A DNA stretch of 64,000 bases from Collimonas fungivorans. Its GTDB lineage: Bacteria; Pseudomonadota; Gammaproteobacteria; Burkholderiales; Burkholderiaceae_D. The translations under genes and the position numbers were made by a program. The stretch lies in NCBI RefSeq assembly GCF_001584145.1, contig NZ_CP013232.1, positions 2,542,001-2,606,000 on the forward strand, written 5' to 3'. Shown here in pieces: positions 39,361 through 47,376 of the stretch (positions are counted from its first letter, which is position 1; each line of letters begins with the position of its first letter). The notes under the pieces were generated by a model, which ran no database searches, was not told the origin of the DNA, and saw only the letters and a program-made list of their open reading frames with translations.

Positions 39361-39455
39361 AAACTATCTTTTATGGATTTAAGAATAGTATAGTATCTTT
39401 TCCTGAAAAAGATAGTTAAATATCTTATTTTTCAATAAGGATATTGTAATATCTC
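39361..39455. promoter_or_regulatory. HipB operator cluster
   Basis: AT-rich DNA directly upstream of hipB with several TATCTT/AAGATA half-sites. The best is a perfect dyad TATCTTTT (39394-39401)-CCTGA-AAAAGATA (39407-39414). An imperfect second one runs from TATCTTATT (39421-39429) to AATAAGGATA (39434-39443), and single half-sites lie at 39365 and near 39450. TATCC-type half-sites are known for E. coli HipB, so these are likely repressor sites overlapping the promoter. Confidence 0.7.
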
Positions 39456-39601
39456 TTTTAAAAGATTGCTCTAGGCAAAAACCATATAAGCATTGCCGAA
39501 AACCTTCGTTCTGCAAGTTGCCTGAATCGATTAACTTTGCGCCAAAGCCTTAGGGCGCTTATTCAGTTGCATCGATCAATCCAATCACAACGAGGGTTTG
39601 C

Positions 39602-40606
39602 ATGATTGCCAATATTTTCAAACGTTTGCCAGCCTTGGCGGCAGCTTCAGTCATCACTGCGCTCACCGGCCAAGCGTGGGCCGCCGGACAGGAAGTCAAT
39701 ATCGCCTACCAGACGGTGGTTGAACCTGCCAAAGTGGCCCAGGCCGACGGCGCCTATGAAAAGGCCAGTGGCTGGAAAATCAACTGGAAAAAATTCGACA
39801 GCGGCGCCGATGTGATAACCGCTGTGGCGTCCGGCGATATCCAGGTCGGTTATGTGGGCAGCAGCCCGCTGGCCGCCGCGGCGACTCGCGAACTGCCGAT
39901 CGAAACCATCCTGATCGCGGCCCAGATCGGCCAGGCGGAAGCGCTGGTGGTGCGTAACGGCAGCGGCATCAAGTCGGCGCAAGACCTGGTAGGCAAGAAG
40001 ATCGCAGTGCCGTTCGTCTCGACCACCCACTACAGCCTGCTGGCGGCGCTCAAGCACTGGGGCATTCCCGCTTCCAAAGTGCAGATCCTGAACCTGCGGC
40101 CGCAAGAGATCACGGCGGCCTGGCAGCGTGGCGATATCGACGCCGCCTATGTCTGGGATCCGGCGCTGGGCAAGGTCAAGGAATCCGGCACGGTACTGAC
40201 CAATTCGGCCGAAGTGGCCAAATGGGGGGCGCCGACTTTCGACGCCTGGATCGTGCGCAAGGATTTTGCGCAAAAACATCCCGATTTCGTGACTGCTTTC
40301 GTGAAAGTCACCGGCAAAGCCTATGCCGATTACCGCAGCCACGGCGCCGACTGGAAAGCCGGTTCGCCGCAGTTCGAAAAAATCGCGCGCCTGACTGCCG
40401 CCAAACAGAGCGATATCGCCGAGCTGCTGGCCGGCAGCGGCTTTCCTACGCTGAGCGAGCAGGAGCAACTGCTGAGCGGCTCTACCGTCAAGGCGCTGGC
40501 GGCGACTTCGGGGTTTTTGCAAGAACAAAAGAAAGTCGAGCGCGTATTGCCCGATTACCAGCCTTATGTGAATCCGGCGTTCGCCAAGCAAGCCGCGCTT
40601 CAGTAA
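39602..40606 (+). CDS. tauA: Taurine-type sulfonate-binding protein TauA
   Basis: Periplasmic binding protein for taurine or a related sulfonate, 334 aa. Signal peptide of about 27 residues (cleavage after AWA), then the SsuA/TauA fold: VNIAYQTVVEPAKVAQADGAYEKASGWKINWKKFDSGADVITAVASGDIQVGYVGSSP is a near-diagnostic TauA opening. AAYVWDPALGKVKESGTVLTNS and FDAWIVRKDFAQKHPDFV follow. First gene of tauABC; sulfur limitation control is expected for the family but no CysB-like site was identified. Confidence 0.93.
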   Translation: MIANIFKRLPALAAASVITALTGQAWAAGQEVNIAYQTVVEPAKVAQADGAYEKASGWKINWKKFDSGADVITAVASGDIQVGYVGSSPLAAAATRELPIETILIAAQIGQAEALVVRNGSGIKSAQDLVGKKIAVPFVSTTHYSLLAALKHWGIPASKVQILNLRPQEITAAWQRGDIDAAYVWDPALGKVKESGTVLTNSAEVAKWGAPTFDAWIVRKDFAQKHPDFVTAFVKVTGKAYADYRSHGADWKAGSPQFEKIARLTAAKQSDIAELLAGSGFPTLSEQEQLLSGSTVKALAATSGFLQEQKKVERVLPDYQPYVNPAFAKQAALQ

Positions 40607-40615
40607 GGAGTTTGC

Positions 40616-41419
40616 ATGATCCGTTTGCAATCGGTGGGGGTGACATACCCCAACGCGGCGCGGCCAGTCTTGCACGATCTGTCGCTGGATCTGCATGATG
40701 GCCGGTTTACCGTGGTGATCGGCGAGTCCGGCTGCGGCAAGACCACCTTGCTCAACCTGATCGCCGGCTTCCTGAAACCGACCTCAGGCGCCGTCAGCAT
40801 CGACGGCGTGGCGGTCACCGGGCCGGGCGCCGAGCGCGGCGTGGTGTTCCAGAACGATACTTTGCTGCCGTGGCAGACGGTGCAGGAAAATGTGGCGTTC
40901 GGGCTGCGCCTGGCCGGGCAGTCGCAACAGCAGCGCCATGCCATGGCACGCGAATACCTGGCGCTGACCGGGCTGCAGGATTACGCCAATGCCGCCATCT
41001 GGGAACTGTCCGGCGGCATGCGCCAGCGCGTCAGCCTGGCGCGCGCGCTGGCGGTGGATCCGCGTTTCCTGTTGCTGGACGAGCCGCTGGGCGCGCTCGA
41101 CGCCTTGACGCGCGAACACATGCAGGAACATCTGCTGCAAGTCTGGCAAGCCTCCGGCAAAGGCATCTTCATGATTACCCATAGCGTGGAAGAAGCGCTA
41201 TTCCTGGCGACCGACCTGGTGTTGCTGCGGGCGTGGCCGGGACGGGTGGAAAGCGTGCGCCAGCTTGAATTCGGAGCGCGCTTTGCGGCCGGCGAAACGG
41301 CGCGCAGCATCAAGTCCGATCCGCGCTTTGTCGGCCTGCGCGAAGAAATCCTGGAGCAGCTGCTGCATCCCGGTCACGCTTCCGGCAACCAGGCTGGATT
41401 GGAGGAGGCATCGGCATGA
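40616..41419 (+). CDS. tauB: Taurine ABC transporter ATPase TauB
   Basis: 267-aa ATPase with Walker A GESGCGKTTLLNLIAGF (about 39-55), Q-loop VVFQNDTLLPWQTVQENVAFGLRL, signature LSGGMRQRVSLARAL and Walker B FLLLDEPLGALDALTR. It lies nine bases after tauA with AAGGAG before the ATG, and overlaps tauC by four bases. Confidence 0.93.
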   Translation: MIRLQSVGVTYPNAARPVLHDLSLDLHDGRFTVVIGESGCGKTTLLNLIAGFLKPTSGAVSIDGVAVTGPGAERGVVFQNDTLLPWQTVQENVAFGLRLAGQSQQQRHAMAREYLALTGLQDYANAAIWELSGGMRQRVSLARALAVDPRFLLLDEPLGALDALTREHMQEHLLQVWQASGKGIFMITHSVEEALFLATDLVLLRAWPGRVESVRQLEFGARFAAGETARSIKSDPRFVGLREEILEQLLHPGHASGNQAGLEEASA

Positions 41420-42297
41420 GTGAATTATCCGTGACGTTCTCACCGCTTGAATTCGAATTGCCGTTGGAGCCGGAGCCATCGACGAGTGCTGCCCGCCAGC
41501 GCCTGCAGATTCCGAAAACCAAGGCCAGGCGCGCCGTTTCCGAGCGCAGCATCACCCTGCTGACGGTAGCGGGTCTGCTGGGTTTGTGGTGGCTGGCCAG
41601 CACCCTGGCGCTGGTGCCGCCGTTGTTCCTGCCGTCGCCGCTGGCGGTTTTGCAGAAATTCAAGGCGGTAGCGCTCGACGGTTTTGTCGACGCTACCTTG
41701 TGGCAGCATGCCGCCACCAGCATTGCACGGGTATTCGCTGCGCTGCTGCTGGCCATTTTCAGCGCCATCCCGGTGGGCATCCTGATCGGCCTGAGCAGCC
41801 GTGCGCGCGCGGTGTTCGATCCGCTGATCGAGTTTTACCGGCCGATCCCGCCTTTGGCTTATTTGCCGCTGATCGTGATCTGGTTCGGCATCGGCGAACT
41901 GTCCAAGGTGCTGCTGATCTACCTGGCGATTTTCGCGCCGCTGGCGATCGCCACCCTGCATGGCGTACGGCGCGTTGACCAGAACCGGCTGCGGGCAGCA
42001 CAGACCTTGGGCGCTTCGCGCTGGCAACTGATCCGTTTCGTGATCCTGCCGTCCGCGGTGCCGGATATATTGACCGGGATCCGCATCGGCCTGGGCGTCG
42101 GCTGGTCGACCCTGGTCGCGGCGGAGCTGATTGCGGCAACGCGCGGGCTGGGTTTCATGATCCAGTCGGCAGCGCAATTCCTGGTGACCGATGTGGTGAT
42201 CATGGGAATCCTGGTGATTGCCTTGATTGCTTCCAGTTTTGAATATGCCTTGCGCTGGCTGCAGCGCAAGTACGTGCCGTGGGAAGGCCGCGCATAA
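41416..42297 (+). CDS. tauC: Taurine ABC transporter permease TauC
   Basis: 293-aa inner-membrane permease with six helices. The EAA loop is IYLAIFAPLAIATLHGVRRVDQNRLRAAQTLGASRWQLIRFVILPSAVPDILTGIRIGLGVGWSTLVAAEL. A 55-residue cytoplasmic N-terminus precedes helix 1. It overlaps tauB by four bases. A terminator follows; tauD (taurine dioxygenase) is not in the window. Confidence 0.93.
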   Translation: MSELSVTFSPLEFELPLEPEPSTSAARQRLQIPKTKARRAVSERSITLLTVAGLLGLWWLASTLALVPPLFLPSPLAVLQKFKAVALDGFVDATLWQHAATSIARVFAALLLAIFSAIPVGILIGLSSRARAVFDPLIEFYRPIPPLAYLPLIVIWFGIGELSKVLLIYLAIFAPLAIATLHGVRRVDQNRLRAAQTLGASRWQLIRFVILPSAVPDILTGIRIGLGVGWSTLVAAELIAATRGLGFMIQSAAQFLVTDVVIMGILVIALIASSFEYALRWLQRKYVPWEGRA

Positions 42298-42320
42298 TTG
42301 CCGATTCAGGGAGGTGGAGG

Positions 42321-42352
42321 CAGGCCAGCCGTGACCGGCTGGCCTGTTTTTT
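42321..42352 (+). terminator. Rho-independent terminator of tauABC
   Basis: A 10-bp perfect stem CAGGCCAGCC (42321-42330) / GGCTGGCCTG (42337-42346), loop GTGACC, then six T. It lies between tauC and the convergent SDR gene. Confidence 0.93.
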
Positions 42353-42367
42353 CGTCACGCAACGATC

Positions 42368-43102
42368 TTAGGCTGCACTCGCCGTCGGGCGCACCACGAT
42401 TTCGCTGAGGTCGACGTCGGCCGGTTGTTCGATGGCAAACAGGATGGTGCGGGCGACCGCCTCCGCCGTAATGGCGATCTTGCGGTAAGTCGCCATTCCC
42501 AGCTTGGCGCTAGGGTCGGTAATGCTGTCGGCCAGCTCGGATTCGGTCACGCCCGGCGAAATCACTGTCACCCGGATGTTGTCAACCTCCTGGCGCAAGC
42601 CGTCCGAAATCGCCCGTACTGCAAACTTGGTGGCGCAATATACCGCGGCGCTGGGCACCACCCGATGGCCGCCGACCGAAGCCACGTTGATGATCTGGCC
42701 GTCGCCCTGGGCTTGCATCACCGGCAGGCAGGCTGCGATGCCGTACAGGACGCCTTTGATGTTGACGTCCACCATGCGGTCCCATTCATCGACCTTCAGC
42801 CGGTCCAGATTTGACAGCGGCATCACGCCGGCGTTATTGACAATCACGTCGACCCGGCCGAAGCGGCTTTTGGCGAACGCCACGATTTCCTCAAGCTGGC
42901 TGCGTTTGGTGACATCCAGGGCTTGATATTCTGCTATGCCGCCAGCTGTGCGGATCAATGCCGCCAGGACTTCCAGGCGTTCGGTGCGGCGCGCGCCCAG
43001 CACTACCCGGGCGCCATTTGCCGCCAGTATGCGGGCAGTAGCTTCGCCGATGCCGCTGCTGGCGCCGGTGATGATGACAACTTTATCCTTGATTCCAGAC
43101 AT
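42368..43102 (-). CDS. Short-chain dehydrogenase/reductase
   Basis: 244-aa classical SDR oxidoreductase. Cofactor motif TGASSGIGEATARIL (about 12-26) with an Arg-rich ARRTERLE segment that suggests NADP(H), NNAGV, and catalytic YCATKFAVRAISDGLRQEV. The ATG at 43102 is preceded by AAGGAG; the frame extends upstream without family similarity. It is divergent from an AraC-family gene, which probably controls it, a pairing common in Proteobacteria for stress- or aldehyde-induced SDRs. Substrate unknown. Confidence 0.88.
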   Translation of the reverse strand: MSGIKDKVVIITGASSGIGEATARILAANGARVVLGARRTERLEVLAALIRTAGGIAEYQALDVTKRSQLEEIVAFAKSRFGRVDVIVNNAGVMPLSNLDRLKVDEWDRMVDVNIKGVLYGIAACLPVMQAQGDGQIINVASVGGHRVVPSAAVYCATKFAVRAISDGLRQEVDNIRVTVISPGVTESELADSITDPSAKLGMATYRKIAITAEAVARTILFAIEQPADVDLSEIVVRPTASAA

Positions 43103-43305
43103 GATTTTCTCCTTGATGTGGTCAGGTCCCGCGCCGTCGGCGCCAGACATGCTTATCAATGTAGCGGCCGGGAACCTGCCCGGGATAGTCGCTTCGTCGC
43201 GACTTCTTGCCTGATCCTCCAGATCTGCAGCCAGGAGGCGTCGCGTCCGATCGAAAAATAGTAGACTCGGTCAAACCCTGCAAATGCTGGAAAACGAGGC
43301 TGGAA

Positions 43306-44268
43306 ATGAAAAATTCAGGATCAATCCAAGAAACCGCCGCCGACCCTTTGGTGTCGATCAAGCAAATCGAGCTGGCGCGCTTGATTGAGCAATACACCGT
43401 CATCGATGGCGTGCACCAGACGGCGATAGCGCCGCTCAACCTGATGCGCTTGTCGCAACCCTCGGTGCCGGCCCACAGCTTGCATAAGCCGGCCTTGTGC
43501 ATCATTGCCCAAGGACAGAAGCAGGCGATGCTGGCCGACGAAGTCTATATTTACAATTCGGCCCAGTACCTGGTGGTCTCGGTCGACCTGCCGCTCATGG
43601 GCCATGTGACGCAAGCCACGCCGGAATTGCCTTACCTGTGCGTGCGCCTGGACCTCGATCCGAAGGAGATCGGCGACATGATCATGGCCGGCGAGGTGCG
43701 TGCAAGAAAACCGGATTTGCCGGCGCGCGGCATGTTTGTCAGCAGGGCCAATTCCAGCTTGCTCGATGCGGTGCTGCGCCTGATGCAGCTGCTGGCGACG
43801 CCGCAGGACATCCCGGTGCTGGCGCCGCTGGCGATGCGCGAGATACTGTACCGGCTGCTGCAGGATGAACAGGGCGGCATGCTGCAGCAGATCGCCATGT
43901 CCGACAGCCAGTCGCAGCATGTGGTCAAGGCGATCGAACTGATCAAGCGCGACTACCGGCTGCCGCTGCGGATCGAGAATCTGGCGCGCGAAGCGAACAT
44001 GAGTTCCTCTTCGCTGCATCATCATTTCAAGGCGGTGACGGCGATGACGCCGCTGCAATACCAGAAGCAGCTCAGGCTGCAGGAGGCGCGCCGGCTGTTG
44101 TTTACCCAGGTCGGCGACGCCGCCACCGCAGGGCACCTGGTGGGTTATGAAAGTCCTTCGCAATTCAGCCGCGAGTACAACCGCATGTTCGGCTCGCCGC
44201 CGGCGCGCGATGTGGCGCGCTTGCGCGCTGCCGGCGCTGCCAGTGCAGGGGTCGCCAGTCCGGCCTAG
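43306..44268 (+). CDS. AraC-family regulator with AraC_N domain (YqhC-like)
   Basis: 320-aa transcription activator. N-terminal AraC_N domain (about 35-190; HKPALCIIAQGQKQAMLADEVYIYNSAQYLVVSVDLPLMGHV) and C-terminal double HTH (about 215-310; RIENLAREANMSSSSLHHHFKAVTAMTPLQYQKQLRLQEARRLL, then VGYESPSQFSREYNRMFG). I chose the ATG at 43306; the frame is open further up but that segment is not family-like. It most likely activates the divergent SDR gene. Confidence 0.87.
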   Translation: MKNSGSIQETAADPLVSIKQIELARLIEQYTVIDGVHQTAIAPLNLMRLSQPSVPAHSLHKPALCIIAQGQKQAMLADEVYIYNSAQYLVVSVDLPLMGHVTQATPELPYLCVRLDLDPKEIGDMIMAGEVRARKPDLPARGMFVSRANSSLLDAVLRLMQLLATPQDIPVLAPLAMREILYRLLQDEQGGMLQQIAMSDSQSQHVVKAIELIKRDYRLPLRIENLAREANMSSSSLHHHFKAVTAMTPLQYQKQLRLQEARRLLFTQVGDAATAGHLVGYESPSQFSREYNRMFGSPPARDVARLRAAGAASAGVASPA

Positions 44269-44278
44269 TTCCCTTGCC

Positions 44279-45448
44279 TCATCCGGCGCGCCGCGTGCGG
44301 CGTCGCGAAATGCTTTCCTGGATGGCGACGACGATCAGCGCCACCGTGGTCAGGCCGGAGATCATCAGCTGGTCGGTGTAATAGGCGAAGGGGACCAATA
44401 GCGCCAGCAGCACCAGCCCGATCATGTGCGAGAACGGGAACAGGCGGTAGACCACGGTCTTGTAGATGCCGTTGCCGAGCAGGTATACCATCGGCCCGCC
44501 GACCAGCACCGCCAGCGATTTTGTCTCTATGTGCCCGGCCGGATGGGCGATCGCCAGCTCGTTGCCAACCGCGGTGATGATCACGCCGGCAACGATGATG
44601 ACGTGGGTGTAGTGGAAATACGCGCCTATCCGTCCGGGATCCTTGGAATGCACGATGGCTTCGGTGCCGGCCTCGCTGCTGGTGTCGAAATAGATCCACC
44701 ACATCGCCAGGCTGCCGAGGAAAGCCACCAGGAAAGCGATCAGGGTTGGCGCATCCCAGGTCGCCATATGGCCGATGGTGGCGCCGGTCACCAGGATCGA
44801 TTCGCCCAGCGCCACGATCACGAACAGCTGGCAGCGTTCGGCCATATGGCCGCCCTCGATGGTCCATTCCTGGGTGCGGGAGCGTCCCAGGCCAGGCAGC
44901 CACAGGCCGAACATCGGCGACAGGTATTCGCAAGCCACCGCCAGCGTCCAGAACAGCAGCCGGTACTGGCCTTGCGACAGGCCGCCGGCGATCCAGAAGA
45001 CGCCCGAGATGCACAGCCAGCCGAGCATGCGCTGGAAGTTCTTGCTCAGCGCATGGTGGCGTCCCAGGTGCAACACCACGAACAGGGTGCGGCCGATCTG
45101 CATGCTGGCGTAGCACACCGCAAAAACCAGGCCGCGTGCGCCGAACGCATCCGGCAATACCGCCGACATCACCAGGCCAGCCAGCATGATGGCGAACAGC
45201 AGCCCCCTGATCGGCATGGCATCCGGGTCGAACCAGTTGGTCACCCAGCAGGTGTATTGCCAGACCAGCCAGACCGCGAACCACAGGACCAGGGTCTGGA
45301 CGGCTCCCAGCACCGTCAGGTTTTCCAGCAAGTGGTGGGACAACTGAGTAACCGCAAAGACATAGACCAGGTCAAAGAACAGTTCGACCGACAGTACCTT
45401 GGCTTCATGGCCGTCGCGCGTGCGCAATAGATTGGCTTTGCTGCTCAT
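44279..45448 (-). CDS. Low-temperature-requirement A (LtrA) family membrane protein
   Basis: 389-aa protein with about ten membrane helices. The LtrA family start is clear: KVLSVELFFDLVYVFAVTQLSHHLLENLTVLGAVQTLVLWFAVWLVWQYTCW. Other blocks are WTIEGGHMAERCQLFVIVALGESILVTGATI and the C-terminal LTTVALIVVAIQESI. Function of the family is poorly defined; it was named from a Listeria mutant unable to grow in the cold. It is isolated between the AraC gene (convergent) and luxI. Confidence 0.88.
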   Translation of the reverse strand: MSSKANLLRTRDGHEAKVLSVELFFDLVYVFAVTQLSHHLLENLTVLGAVQTLVLWFAVWLVWQYTCWVTNWFDPDAMPIRGLLFAIMLAGLVMSAVLPDAFGARGLVFAVCYASMQIGRTLFVVLHLGRHHALSKNFQRMLGWLCISGVFWIAGGLSQGQYRLLFWTLAVACEYLSPMFGLWLPGLGRSRTQEWTIEGGHMAERCQLFVIVALGESILVTGATIGHMATWDAPTLIAFLVAFLGSLAMWWIYFDTSSEAGTEAIVHSKDPGRIGAYFHYTHVIIVAGVIITAVGNELAIAHPAGHIETKSLAVLVGGPMVYLLGNGIYKTVVYRLFPFSHMIGLVLLALLVPFAYYTDQLMISGLTTVALIVVAIQESISRRRTRRAG

Positions 45449-45601
45449 TGTGGTTTTCCCTCATTGCGTAGATGTTGTCATTCACAATAAGGGAGGTTTC
45501 CATCGCATGTCAATTGCCGCCGGCGGTGCTGCCGCAAGGCTTGATTGTGCACTGCATGCGCGGCCGCGCTGTTACCCTGGAGCCGGGGCAAACCGGCTGG
45601 T

Positions 45602-46165
45602 TCAGACGTCGATCAGGCAAGCGAAAATGCGATGGCCGTCTATCAGCATGGGCGGTCCCGAGCGGTGCGCCTTGAATCCGCCGCGCAGCAGCCAGCGCTC
45701 GATGCCTATCGGCGAGACGGTGATCAGGCGTTTGGCGCCGCGCAGGGCGGCGCAGTCTATCGAGGCTTGCAGCAGCTGGTAAGCGTTGGATGAGGAAACC
45801 TGCGTCAGCGGCGTTTCGCGCGTCTCATTTTTTTTCTTGCTGAAATCGACCGCGGCAAAGCGCGACAGCTCCCACACTTCGGTGGTGCACGGCGGCGCCG
45901 CACCCTTGAGCAGTTGTGGGAAGACCTCGCTCAGCAGGTAGGGCTGGTTGGTCGGCAGCAGGCGGGCGCAGCCGTTGACCTCGCCCTGGTTGTCCTGCGC
46001 CACGACATAGACTGTATCGGCATGGTCAAACTGGTCCAGTTCTGCGCCATTCTTGGTCTCCAGTTTCCATTGCAGGGTTTCGACAAAAACCTTGTGGCGG
46101 TAGCTGGATACTTTCGAAAATAGCTCACTTGACAACTCGGCGGCGGCCCCGGAAATGACGTTCAT
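45602..46165 (-). CDS. LuxI-family acyl-homoserine-lactone synthase
   Basis: Makes the AHL quorum-sensing signal from S-adenosylmethionine and an acyl carrier. 187 aa, slightly short for the family but with its invariant residues: YRHKVFVETLQW (Arg, Phe, Trp), ELDQFDHADTVYVVA (Glu and two Asp), GCARLLPTNQPYLL (Arg) and EVWELSRFAAVDF (Glu, Arg). SSNAYQLLQASIDCAALRGAKRLITVSP forms the acyl-binding core. A perfect lux-box dyad lies about 60 bases before the ATG. The receptor gene is upstream on the same strand, behind its own terminator. The acyl chain length cannot be read from sequence. Confidence 0.93.
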   Translation of the reverse strand: MNVISGAAAELSSELFSKVSSYRHKVFVETLQWKLETKNGAELDQFDHADTVYVVAQDNQGEVNGCARLLPTNQPYLLSEVFPQLLKGAAPPCTTEVWELSRFAAVDFSKKKNETRETPLTQVSSSNAYQLLQASIDCAALRGAKRLITVSPIGIERWLLRGGFKAHRSGPPMLIDGHRIFACLIDV

Positions 46166-46225
46166 CAGTAGTGTCCTTAGTCAGTATTGGTGAATTAATT
46201 TTGAAATGCATGGGGCGCTTGGCGT

Positions 46226-46245
46226 AACTGTCAAGGTTGACAGGT
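46226..46245 (-). promoter_or_regulatory. lux box of the AHL synthase gene
   Basis: AACTGTCAAGGTTGACAGGT (plus-strand reading) contains a perfect 7-bp inverted repeat CTGTCAA/TTGACAG around GG. Its centre is about 70 bases from the luxI start. A weak -10 candidate CAAAAT lies about 35 bases downstream of the centre, close to the spacing expected for LuxR activators that overlap the -35 position. Confidence 0.85.
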
Positions 46246-46278
46246 AGGGGGCAGTGGCAGATAAGACAGGAAACGGGC

Positions 46279-46304
46279 AAAAAAAATCCGGCCGAGGCCG
46301 GATT
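46279..46304 (-). terminator. Rho-independent terminator of luxR
   Basis: Reading the minus strand, AATCCGG (46304-46298), a 6-nt loop and CCGGATT are followed by a run of T (46286-46279). It lies about 50 bases after the luxR stop and separates luxR from luxI. Confidence 0.8.
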
Positions 46305-46352
46305 GACAGAGGTTGCGCGGGAGTCCGGCGCCGGGGACAGCGCCGGCCGCGG

Positions 46353-47063
46353 TTACAGGATGCCGAGCCTGGCGGCCTTGATGGCAGCTGCGGTCTTGTT
46401 GGTGGCGTTGAGTTTTTTCAAGGTGTTCGAGATATGGAAATTCACCGTGCGGTCGGTGATGTTCATGATCTCGCTGACTTCGCCCGAAGTCTTGCCGTCG
46501 GCGGTCCAGCGCAGCACTTCGATTTCCCGTGAAGTCAATTGCGTGGCGGCTTCCGGCATGTGTTTCTCGATCAGCAGCAGCGACAAGCCTTCGTGCGCTA
46601 CACCCACCAGCCACGACAGCTTGAGCGAAATCTCGCGCAGCTCCTTGTGCGAGACGCTGTCATCCGAGCGCGACAGGTTGAGCAGGCCGGAGATGCCTTT
46701 GGCGTCATGGCAGGATTGCGCCCAGCCTGCGTGCAGGCCGTGCGAACGTGCATCTTCCCAGAACGAGCGGTTGCTGGCGACATGCTTGTCGGACCAGACC
46801 ATCGGCAGGTTCGAGTGCCTGCCATGCGACACGGTGGGGTCGATCTTGTCGTAGCGCTCCTGCATGTAGCGCTGCTGCCAGGTCGTGGGGTAGTTGTTCA
46901 GGCTGACTACCTTGGGCTCGGCCACCGGCCAGGGCAGGCGCATGTCGTAAGCGCAGTAATCGAAGCCGAGCTGCTTGGCGACTCCGGACAAAGCGTTAAA
47001 AAGGACGGGCGCGGATTTCGCGCTCAACATAGACTGCATTTGTTGCTCTTGCCAACTAAACAT
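46353..47063 (-). CDS. LuxR-family AHL-responsive regulator
   Basis: 236-aa receptor-activator partner of the adjacent AHL synthase. The autoinducer-binding domain (about 1-165) keeps the pocket residues in NNYPTTWQQRYMQERYDKIDPTVSHGRHSNLPMVWSD (Trp, Tyr, Asp-Pro, Trp). The GerE-type HTH (about 172-232) is LTSREIEVLRWTADGKTSGEVSEIMNITDRTVNFHISNTLKKLNATNKTAAAIKAARLGIL. GGAGTGCAGGT precedes the ATG at 47063. It should bind the luxI lux box, and probably the related dyad at 57200. Confidence 0.93.
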   Translation of the reverse strand: MFSWQEQQMQSMLSAKSAPVLFNALSGVAKQLGFDYCAYDMRLPWPVAEPKVVSLNNYPTTWQQRYMQERYDKIDPTVSHGRHSNLPMVWSDKHVASNRSFWEDARSHGLHAGWAQSCHDAKGISGLLNLSRSDDSVSHKELREISLKLSWLVGVAHEGLSLLLIEKHMPEAATQLTSREIEVLRWTADGKTSGEVSEIMNITDRTVNFHISNTLKKLNATNKTAAAIKAARLGIL

Positions 47064-47376
47064 ACCTGCACTCCCGTAAAAAATGTGTGTTTTTCATGGA
47101 AGGAAATTCTTTTCTTCTGCCGCAAAACCGCGCTCAGGCCATTATCAGAGAGAGGCCTGGGAAACGGCATTGCAACGTCACATCAGCTAGCACTTGGAAT
47201 CATAACCTGCATGCCTTTTTTGGCTTCAGTTGCGGCGCGGGCCTCGGATTTCCGCGCTTACAAAAAAGTTTCCATTAGGAAATTTAACACACTTTTGCCG
47301 CCGAGGGGATTGAGTGAACATACAAAAACAATTGTCGATTTGTTCACATGCATGATGCCGCCTGCGGCGCCTCGTT
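47064..47376. other. Intergenic region upstream of luxR
   Basis: 313 bases with no credible gene. Near the dbpA end there is a 7-bp inverted repeat GTGAACA (47314-47320) / TGTTCAC (47341-47347), 20 bases apart, with an ACAATTGT palindrome between the arms; it could be an activator site or a hairpin. No lux-box-like dyad is present, so luxR does not obviously autoregulate. Confidence 0.5.
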
